From Maea johnstoni (Eukaryota; Annelida; Polychaeta; Spionida; Magelonidae), in contig OZ012690.1 in the NCBI GenBank assembly GCA_963942565.1, positions 40,079,723-40,143,722 of the forward strand: a DNA stretch of 64,000 nucleotides. Reading direction: 5' to 3'. A program made the position numbers and the translations under genes. Of the stretch, positions 51,948-62,098 are shown in pieces; positions within the stretch are counted from its first letter, which is position 1, and each line of letters opens with the position of its first letter. The notes under the pieces were generated by a model. That model was given only the letters and a program-made list of their open reading frames with translations. It was not told where the DNA came from and ran no database searches.

Positions 51948-53081
51948 CCCATTTTATTCTGCAGTACTGTACAGGTACATACTCCCTCAGATCTGGGCCA
52001 TATCCGCAACATTGTATGCTGGCTACCAGAAACCTGTTGCACTACAGTTACATCCTTGAAACTTAGATTTCTGTGGAAATAACCTCTATAAACTTTATAT
52101 TTTCTAAAAGCCAAGTATTTTCTCTAAAAGATAGTGTTTTTTTATAAGAAAAACTCCCACCCATTATTAAATTACGGAATGTTGAACTTGTAAGTTTCTA
52201 GTTTTTTCAAGATTTTGGTGTCAAAATAAAGTAAAACTGAAATGTTTGGCTCTAATTTCACCCTATATATATTAATCTTTGTGTATGACAAATTGTGCCT
52301 AATTTCATGGAAACTGAATATAGGGAACAAATCAAAAAAAATGACTTGGATATATCAAACGGTTTTATTTTCTTGGATGTGGAAGCGCATGGCCTCCAAT
52401 TTCTCAAAAGTACCTATCAGAGTCAGATAATATCACGCACTGACTCAGGGCTGGTGTGGCACTCTAACTGTAACCCTCCAAAAAAACACGAATTATTAAA
52501 TTTTTTGTAAAATGAATACTTAGTGATACTAAGTATTCACAAATATATACCAAAACAACAAGTAAATACAATCTAAACCCCCCATTTTATCAAAAACGGC
52601 CCAAGTAAAAGACGTGACGCCATTTTGAATTTGATATCGGCGATTTTAATTTCATACTAACCTGTAATTGTCAAAATATACATGTAAATATGATATTCCG
52701 GCCAACATGTGTGTTTACAATCAGATTCTATCGATCTCAACATGTAATGGCCAGAATATCATCGAAAATCACGCTGTCAATAACGTACCTCGCATCACGG
52801 CGAATCCCGCTCCTATGCCGCTCAGTTTGGCAGCGTTGCGAGAGGGTTATTGTGGGGTTATTCACCCCACAAGATGACTTTTCCTTGGCGAAAATTCGCC
52901 ACGCTGGAGCCATTTTGAAACTGAGATCTCTAACTCGTGGAGGTAGAAATCTCAGCTTCAATAGTGTATCTGCCGTCCGCTTGGCGACACCACCTTACAG
53001 AATGGCAGATACGTACTGGCGCGTCAGTATCCCGCTATGAAAGGGATAATACTGACGCCGCCGTATCGCGCATAAAATGGG
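51948..53081. mobile_element. TTAA-flanked 1.1-kb element after copy B (piggyBac-like)
   Basis: TTAA at 51944-51947 and 53082-53085. Ends CCCATTTTAT and ATAAAATGGG. CCC starts with a TTAA target are typical of piggyBac. Near the right end, gcgtcagtat and atactgacgc form a hairpin (53020-53056). No transposase. Absent from block A. Confidence 0.7.
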
Positions 53082-53672
53082 TTAAAGAAGCTAATAAGCT
53101 TCATCTGGAAGGGCAGACATGTTGTTAATTCTGTTTTGGACGGGCATCTTTAAAATCCTAGCTATGACCCTGCCCTCCCAGGACCAACCTAAACCCATTT
53201 GCTATTGTAGTAATCACATGGTCCAACAATTTTAAGTCACTTATTAAAAAGAAAATCATTTGAAATATTTTTGAAGAGGGATTGTTAAACCTCACAGGAA
53301 AAGCAACTTACAGTCAATTGTTTCTCCTAATATTGCTTTTGAAAAATATTTGAAGTACACCAATAGTCTGACAACTTAAGACATCACTCTTTGAATAGAG
53401 CATTATTTGAAATATTTTTGGAGATGTTATTTCAGAATGAGGCTGGTTTCAGGAAAGATCTTATTTGACCTTTATGTTGAGAAGCACTTTTCTGATTACA
53501 GGCAGATTAAACCTATCAATACTTTACATGGTGATGATGTGCTTTTCTCATAAATCGGCCACTTTGGTGAAATTATTTTTGAATGAGGCTGATTTTTGTG
53601 ACAAATTTTGTTTGATCTATGTTTAGGTAAATTGGAAGTTATGTGTAGGATATGTGTTGTTGAGAACATATA

Positions 53673-53955
53673 CTGTAGAATTGCTAATTTTTCCGTGTAA
53701 CAATTTTCCCTAATTTTCCAATTTAGGGTGTTTCCGTTTCTTATATTTCCGAAGAGAAGACATATGTTTTTTCCGTTTCTAATTTTCCCGTTTATGTAGA
53801 TTTTTGATTTTAGAGTTAATATTAATGGGTGAGGACAAGGATTTATCCGTGTTTTTTAAGTCCGGACATGTACAGTATTGTTCTTTCCTGTGTTGTTTAT
53901 TCCCGTTTGAAAGCATTCGGGAAAATAAAACATGGGAAAATTAGCCATTCTACAG
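53673..53955. mobile_element. TA-flanked MITE (CTGTAGAATTGCTAATTTT ends)
   Basis: TA outside each end. CTGTAGAATTGCTAATTTTT and 'aaaattagccattctacag' are inverted with one mismatch. The interior has many 'tttccgt' words. A stub with 'cctaatttttccgtgta' is at 21588. Confidence 0.82.
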
Positions 53956-54354
53956 TACACCATCTTCCATTAAATATTTTGTGGGTATTTGCTCAAGTAA
54001 ATGTTGTCGCTCATTTGATGTCAAACTACCCTTCAAATAGTATTGGATTATTTCTGTATAATGAGTTATGGTCAAAGTTGACTGATCATGTTTGCAAAGT
54101 GTAAATAGGTTCATTTTGATACGCACAAGTTATCCGGACCAGTACAGTATTTTATAGTTGTTATTAAGTTGTAAAAGAGAATTAAATAAAACTGGAGAAA
54201 TGTTTTATTAATGAAAATTAACTTGGTGTTACATTCAATAACATCAGATTTTACTTTATTATCCTGTAAATTATATCGACTAATTACACTAATTACCAAA
54301 AAAAAAATGAATGCTTTGGAAGTAATCAACCAGTTTTCTTGTCCTATGGGCAAG

Positions 54355-54557
54355 TTAACCCATCCTAGCTTGTAGGGCCCAAAACCACCTAACTATGTTG
54401 GTGATATTTCATTAACAAAAGCAATTTTAAGAAAATATTTGAAGAAGAAATATTAATTTGAAAATAAGAACTCTCCTTCAAATATTATGTTATTTTCAAA
54501 AGTAGCATAGGTCCAGATTGTATTTGTCAATTATGTCCTTAGACATGAATGGGTTAA
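54355..54557. mobile_element. TTAA-flanked MITE, cattcatg family
   Basis: TTAA CCCATCCTAGC to 'tagacatgaatggg' TTAA. The inner 'aaaatatttgaagaagaaat' faces 'actctccttcaaatatt'. Confidence 0.7.
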
Positions 54558-55410
54558 GTAGCATCAATTGATACTGACTAGTTTAAGGTGTGTTATATAT
54601 TAGTCCAGGGACATGGAGGTTCTTCAGACCCCTTAAAACATACTCTATACATAGTGTTAGCTTAATCAGGTAGTGTAATTAGAGTTTTACATATGTCTCT
54701 GGCTTGATGTATGTGTATCAAATACTTGTATCCCCTTATAGTCTGTTAATTAATTATAACTAAACCAGCCATGCCTTTAGCTCCCCATAACTCACACCGA
54801 AATTGAATTATGGAAAGTATTAAAGGTGAAATTATAATTATAATTGGAATTTAATTGACATCTCTCTTTAAAACAGTTCATGAAATTATCCTTTAATCCC
54901 TAGTTACTCAAAAATAAGTATTATACATAGCAGACATATGTTCTGGGGAGTTTCAGCCATGAATGGTTTGATATGTGTTCAATTAACAATTGTAGAATTA
55001 TTGTTTTATAAACATTAATAGCTGGTGTCAAATTGATAGTCTGAAAGCCTTGTTTGAGGCGGGGCTAGTAGAAGTTTGAGAAGGGCAAGTGTATTTTAGG
55101 TAATTCTAGCCCTACTGGACAAGTGAAACTATATTGTATCATCAAAAACAGCTTATGTCTTATATTTGCTAAATACTTAAGCAGCATCATTCGAGCAGTT
55201 GATTATATGTGCATTGTTAATATAGTAATGAATTCTTATTTCTGAGACTTCACCCCAAATATTGGGCTCGAGTTATCACTAATTCTTGTGAGTGAGTGAT
55301 AAATATGTCATGTGTTAGAAGCTGAAAGTGGATATCACACTCGAGGAAGGTATGCGTGACTGGTCGTGCATGAAGTTAAGAGCATAGAGTGCTCACTGGC
55401 TCAAATGTCA
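54558..55410. other. no gene recognised
   Basis: AT-rich sequence in the gap between the aligned parts of block B. No element ends identified. Confidence 0.5.
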
Positions 55411-55589
55411 ACCCTATTGATGCTGAGCTTACTTTTGTCCAATGCGCACAAATGCCCATAATTATGAAAATTATCGGAACCAAGTCTTGTGGGTATTCAT
55501 AGGAAAGCTCCTGTTGAGTACTATCAGATGAGTACCCATGTGGCAGGCTTTTAGTCACTTTTCCGCGAGCCACCAGCAGTGAAAGGGTT
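55411..55589. mobile_element. MITE, 'atgctgaggc' family, decayed
   Basis: 'accctattgatgctgagctt' to 'gccaccagcagtgaaagggt'. The interior matches 40571 (gagtacccatgt, aggcttttagtcac). The flanking TTAA has decayed. Confidence 0.6.
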
Positions 55590-56008
55590 TGAACATGTCG
55601 GACCAGCGTTGGCAATGTCTTAGCAGTGTCTCAACAAATATCAAGTACTGGAGGTTTGGAGGACAAACGAATCTAATAAGACAGGGTGAAACATGAGACC
55701 ATCTTTCCTTATGGATAGATTTTAGTGGTGGTGAGTTAGGCAAATTGATTCTGCAGTGATTTTCAGTATTGTAGGATTTGATACTTGAATTATTCTTAGA
55801 CCCATAAGTGCTTGACCCCATCATTGTTGGTTATACATCAAATGGTATTGTATTGAGATAAAATAGTATACTATTTACGTAAAATTTGATGTATGATTAT
55901 GTCTATACCTTTTTACCTGTATATCTACATCTATATCAAATGTACTGATCTATATATTTGTACCCATCCGCCCATGCATGTGTGTATGTCTCTATGTATA
56001 CATATATA

Positions 56009-56228
<220 letters not shown>

Positions 56229-56849
56229 TTTTGTGAAACCAGAATGAATTATTTCCCTTTTTGTAACATGAGATTTGAGAGGTAATGAATGCCAGTGCCT
56301 TGATTAAGGAAAAAACCTACTGATTTTTTATCATTCATGCTTTATTCCTATTTTTGCCAAGTATTACATATCCCAACTGTATTTAGTGATAAGGCTCAGA
56401 TAGAAGAATCTTTTTGAAAAGAACATTAAAGGATAAATGATGTAAATCAGTATCCAATCTACCACTCAGCATCAATAACCTTATGATTTCATGTTATTAT
56501 TTCTATTTGAAAAGTAGTTTAGGTCTTCTTTACGCATGAATGATTTCATGTCTTCCATTACTAACTCTCCTGCTGAACGAGTTCTCTTATGAAAATGTTG
56601 TTTTAGTTTGGTCTGTACAAATGATTATGAATGTGTGTAACACTCAAACATGTGTCCTCTCTAGCAGGCCTGCCAAGGCCGGGTTTCACGAAATATCTCA
56701 GATCAGAAATCTCAAATGATTTTCTTAAAGGCCAAGGTTTCTAAAGGGTACCTTTAGGATATGATTGAAGGAAAACTAAAATAAAGTAAAGAATAGAAAA
56801 GTAAATATAACATGACTCCTGTGTGACTTGCATCCTGTAATCTTTAGAT

Positions 56850-58135
56850 CCCAAAAATTCAAATTGGCAGGACAGCTTTAAGGGATCCTATCAATACAAA
56901 TTGGCAGCTCAGCTTTAAGGGATCCCATAAATTGGCAGCTCAGCTTTAAGGGATCCCATAAATTGGCAGCTCAGCTTTAAGGGATCCCATAAATTGGCAG
57001 CTCAGCTTTAAAGGATCCCATGAATGCAAATAAGCAGGTCAGCTTTAAGGGATCTCATCAATTCAAATTGGCAGTTCAGCTTTGAGGGTTCTCATCAATT
57101 CAAATTGTCAGGATATATTTAAGGGATCCCATCAATTCAAATTGGCAGGACAGCTTTAAGGGATCCCATCAATTCAAATTGGCAGGACAGCTTTAAGGGA
57201 TCCCATCAATTCAAATTGGCAGGACAGCTTTAAGGGTTCTCATCAATTCAAATTGTCAGGATAGCTTTAAGGGATCCCATCAATTCAAATTGGCAGGACA
57301 GCTTTAAGGGATCCCATCAATTCAAATTGGCAGGACATCTTTAAGGGATCCCACCAATTCAAATTGGCAGGACAGCTTTAAGGGATCCCATCAATACAAA
57401 TTAGCAGGACAGCTTTAAGGGATCCCATCAATTCAAATTGGCAGGACAGCTTTAAGGGATCCCATCAATACAAATTAGCAGGACAGCTTTAAGGGATCCC
57501 ATCAATTCAAATTGGCAGGACATCTTTAAGGGATCCCACCAATTCAAATTGGCAGGACAGCTTTAAGGGATCCCATCAATTCAAATTGGCAGGACAGCTT
57601 TAATGGATCCCATCAATTCAAATTGGCAGGACAGCTTTAAGGGATCCCATCAATTCAAATTGGCAGGACATCTTTAAGGGATCCCACCAATTCAAATTGG
57701 CAGGACAGCTTTAAGGGATCCCATCAATTCAAATTGGCAGGACAGCTTTAATGGATCCCATCAATTCAAATTGGCAGGACAGCTTTAAGGGATCCCATCA
57801 ATTCAAATTGGCAGGTCAGCGTTGAGGGATCCCATCAATTCAAATTGGCAGGACATCTTTAAGGGATCCCATCAATTCAAATTGGCAGGACAGCTTTAAG
57901 GGATCCCATCAATTCAAATTGGCAGGTCAGCGTTGAGGGATCCCATCAATTCAAATTGGCAGGACAGCTTTAAGGGATCCCATCAATTCAAATTGGCAGG
58001 ACAGCTTTAAGGGATCCCATCAAATCAAATAGTCAGCTCAGTTTTAAGGGATCCCATCAACTCAAATAGGCAGATCAGCTGTAAGGGTACCCATCAATTC
58101 AAATAGGCAGATCAGCTTTAAGGTACCCAAACTGG
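56850..58135. repeat. 37-bp minisatellite, about 34 units
   Basis: The unit is 'gggatcccatcaattcaaat' followed by 'tggcaggacagctttaa'. The ends of the array are more diverged (short units missing 'caattca' at 56930-57010, variants after 58020). Variants recur in phase: 'catctttaagggatcccacc' occurs at about 57330, 57522 and 57668, and 'caatacaaattagcagg' at about 57390 and 57465. This shows higher-order blocks of two and four units. The flanks align with 12000-12300 of block A, where no array exists. Confidence 0.93.
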
Positions 58136-59190
58136 CCGGTCAGCTCTAAGGAGTCCCTTATAAAGATGTTTGATGCAAATGGGTCTGAGGTATGAGGTAC
58201 GCCTCAGGACCGAGAAAAAAGTGTTCACATCAGGTGTTCTCAATTCAGTGCTTTTCTCAATGCAATTGGTGCAAATGCGACCAAGATATTGTGTTTTACA
58301 CATCTCAGGTGGCCAGATTAGGTTTCATTGTACATTACTCTCTTCCATTGGATCCGTGTGGTATGAATCTTATATCAACCATGATTTTACTATTTGCATT
58401 GAACTGTGTTTTCCAATTGTTTACTGTTAATATGTTTTGCATAATATAATCCTCATGGCAACTGCGGCCATTTGTGTAGAGCAGTGTTTAACCTCATGCT
58501 GCCAAATCAGATCTAAAGGACAATGCAAATAAATATTTTTCTGTTATATATACAGTTAATTGTACTGACAAATAGTGTATTTTTAGAGATGTATTTCATT
58601 GGAAGATATACTGTTCCAGTAGTATTGTTTATTATCTGAACAGGTGGAATTTCTTAAGAAGATCCCAGGACTGATATAAGGGAAACTATGAGTTTAAAGC
58701 ATCTTTTTTCTGCATGTGTAAAAGCTATTTCAAACTTACATTATATATAATCAAAACAATGCCTTACTTGGAATTTTTTGTTTAAGAAACCCTGGGCATG
58801 CATGAAAAATCCCCCTAGACACAACAGCTATCCCCATCATTGGGTAATGGAGTGTTGCTTGTATTTGGCTGACTGGTGAATAGTAACAGCAGTTTTATAG
58901 CCTAACATGATTATGTCTGTAGTTATTAGAATTTGTCACAAAGTGGACTTCTTGTAGTTAAGCAACTTTTAGCCAGCTAATTTTGGATAAAGGATAAGTT
59001 ACAACATACTTTTATACCCTCTCCTGGAATTTATGTCCCTGTGGCAGGAGAAAATTGATGAACCCTTATAGCCATCTTGATATTACTATACGTTGTATGT
59101 AACAAGCTTTTATGGTCATTCCTTAACAGACTCGTAGGAAACGATGCTCTACAAGCTTGAGGAAAATATTTGTTCAGGCTTTGGAGGAAT

Positions 59191-60474
59191 AACGTGCCCC
59201 TTTGTAAATCTTCGCTTGTATGGCACCCACAAATTATAATTTTTCACGATTGTGAATTAAATGGATAGAAGTGTGATCGGTACATGCTGGTATTGGGATG
59301 AATGAATGAGGATTTAAAGGCACCGACACACAAAGGTCAATTTATGCCATAAAATATTACCAAAAAGTGGTCCTTTGTCATTGATGAACAACAATGACAA
59401 AGCATAAATAATTCAAAGTGAAAGAAAAAAAAGAGGGGGAGTAAGAGCAGAGCCTTCACTTCCAAAGAGGACCATGATTGTCAATTTTTCTCCTGTTTAG
59501 GCTTGGAATTCTTAAAACTTGCCACTATTTCTTTGAGAAAACTTTTGGCCAACAATTTTTGTTATCCATCTATGAAAAATGTTACCCGGAAGAGATTTTG
59601 GTTGTGTATTGGTAAAGATTGCCTAGAAGTATGGAATTTTCAACTTCTAAAATAGAATGAAATTGGTTTTAACTTCCCATACAAGTAGAACTATTTTTGC
59701 AGTACCAAGTGTTTGCATGCTGTAGATGTTGACGCATAATCTGAATTGTAATAAACTGTCATTATTCTTGAAATAATCATTTTGCCTCTTTTCTCCCCCA
59801 ACTCATGGAGTCATCTGTATGTATCTAATAGTTTTAGACAAAGGAAATGTACATTTCTAGATCAAATCTGACTTGCAGCAAAAGAGAGTTGCAGCTAATG
59901 TATCAATTGACAATGACAAGTATATGGTTGGACACTTTTTAACACTTTTTAAATGGAGCTTATCCCCATTATCACTGGACTGAGTTACCCTCTTTAAATA
60001 AAGATTATTATTATTAATAGTATTATTATTATTATCAAAATAGCATTTTCATTTTGGACAAAGTTTTGACTGAACCTTTTCTATAAAGAGTTCTGGATGT
60101 AGTGGTTACTCTATTTTCACCCAGAAATATAACAATCATTCAACAATTACAGGTTGACTGATACTTTATTAACAGTTCATTATAAGCTTCAACACCATTC
60201 ATAAATGCAGTTGTGGTTACAGAATTCAAAATTTCAATTTTCTTGCTGAAAACTACCATTCGTCTTTACTTTTCATTAAATCCAATGAGATGTGCCTTTC
60301 TATTGAAACCAGCTAGCAACTAAGGCAATTTTATGAATATTATAAATCTTAAATGATATAATACGCCTTTTTCAATATACATTTTTTTCCTTTCAATATT
60401 GGTATTTGGTTTGTATACTGTTACTTATCCCTAGAGCTAGGATACTAATGAGAAGGCCAACGGGCCAATATCAG
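59191..60474. other. no gene recognised; possible LINE or SINE 3' tail near 60000
   Basis: 'ccctctttaaataaagatta' followed by (ttatta)n at 59990-60037 looks like the 3' tail of a LINE or of a SINE that copies one. No reverse-transcriptase frame is seen upstream. Confidence 0.35.
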
Positions 60475-60647
60475 TTAACACATTCACATTGAGAGATCTC
60501 TTTTGAGCATATCATCTGTACCTATACTTTTAAAATTGTCTTTGGAAGTTGTAAGTTAGTTAATGATTAACATTCCTCCTCATAAAAATGCTTTATTTCA
60601 CCAGATTCATCAGGCAGTTTTTGGCACTACAGGCATAAATGGGTTAA
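60475..60647. mobile_element. TTAA-flanked MITE, cattcatg family
   Basis: TTAA CACATTCACATTG to 'ctacaggcataaatggg' TTAA. A shorter copy. Confidence 0.6.
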
Positions 60648-60759
60648 ACAACTTGATTGCTCTCAAAATATAATATACAGAAATAAAACGTTTTACACAC
60701 ACTCATATAAACAAAGTTATTAACAATATTTACAATTTACATATCCCCATATCTCTTGT

Positions 60760-61195
60760 ACAAACAATTTAACAAAAATGTCTTGATAATGATAAACCAT
60801 CAAGTGTTATGTACAGATCTTTACAAACAAGCGTCTTGTGATTTACAAACCATCACCTCTCATGCATAAACTCTTAAGAAACATAGGTCTTGAGATTCAC
60901 AAATCATCACATTTCATGTACAAACCCTAACACACAAGCATCTTGACATTACAAACCATCAAGCCTTGTGCATACATTTTTACAAAGAAATATCTTAAGA
61001 TTTACGAACCATCACATCCCACAACCCACATACATATACTGTTACTCACAAACAACTAGCAATTTACAAACCATCAAATCTCATGCTCAATTTACGCACA
61101 AAGAAAGTCTCATGATTTATATTCCATCAAATCTCATGTACAAACTCTTATGAACAAATGTATTGAGAATTACAAACCACCTCACCTCATTTACA
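60760..61195. repeat. degenerate tandem repeat, about 55-60 bp, about 8 units
   Basis: 'atttacaaaccatcac', 'tctcatg.acaaactctta' and 'caaacaagcgtcttgagatt' type words recur in order at about 60780, 60840, 60895, 60950, 61005, 61065, 61125 and 61170. Strongly diverged, so old. Confidence 0.75.
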
Positions 61196-62098
61196 AAGTT
61201 TTACAGTCTTGATATTGTATAGTGCATTTGTTTCAGAAAACACACTTCTTCTCAATAAGTACTAAAAGAATTTGACCTGTTGATTTTAACACTTTTGCAA
61301 AAATATAAATTCATGAAATCGATTGAGTTAATTACTATATCAAATATATTTTCACCTTTAGTCTTTACTTGGAAAACTCTTAACCTTCCATTATAGTTGC
61401 CATGTCATAAGAAATAGTCAAAAGAAATATCTTAGTTACATTTGCAAGTAAATAATTCATTAATTATTTTGTATTTGTATGTAAACAAGACACCTTATTT
61501 TTCATGGTCAAGAGTTATGTATTCAGTATTTGTACAACATTCAAGTTCTGGGTTTTATCAATTTAGACCAGAATTCAAACACAGGAGGCGGTGACAATTG
61601 GGGTCGAGAACTAAAATCAATAATACTTCCACAATCAATAACGGTAAATGCATCCTGTGTCCCAAATAGACCTAGACAAGTGTCATCCAAGATATATGAC
61701 ATTTTTGAAAATAACTTCAGGATCAAGCATATAACATATTTAGCAGCTATTCTTGAAGAGAATGTTTTTTGGTTCAATTGGTTGTGCACCAATCAAAAAA
61801 ATGTTCTTATCAAAGGGATATCGCCAAAATATTTGGGACATTTTCGGTATGTGAAGCCAAGAATGGGTTAGACATGACCATAAATAATGAGAGCCCTCTA
61901 GTGGCAAAATTCATTACTAGAATTTATCTCATTGCACACCCATGGGAATATATACCAACCCCTTAAGGAACTTCTAGGATCTACTGTAAGTTTTCAAAGT
62001 ATAATTAATTCTACACATTTTTCACAAAAGTACATGTAGATATTCTAAAACGGTTTTCAGACCAACTCTGGGTTAAACAGGTTATCGTTATTTTAACA
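61196..62098. other. region downstream of the minus-strand gene; no gene recognised
   Basis: This should hold the 3' UTR of the gene at 62099. 61530-61871 is open on plus and 61541-61792 on minus, but neither shows splice borders or a known domain. Confidence 0.4.

Noticed and set aside
56850-58135. CRISPR array
   Set aside because: The units are contiguous 37-bp tandem repeats with no unique spacers, in an animal-type genome.
61530-61871. 113-codon plus-strand ORF, with an 83-codon ORF on the other strand
   Set aside because: No domain, no splice borders, and it lies where the 3' UTR of the minus-strand gene is expected.
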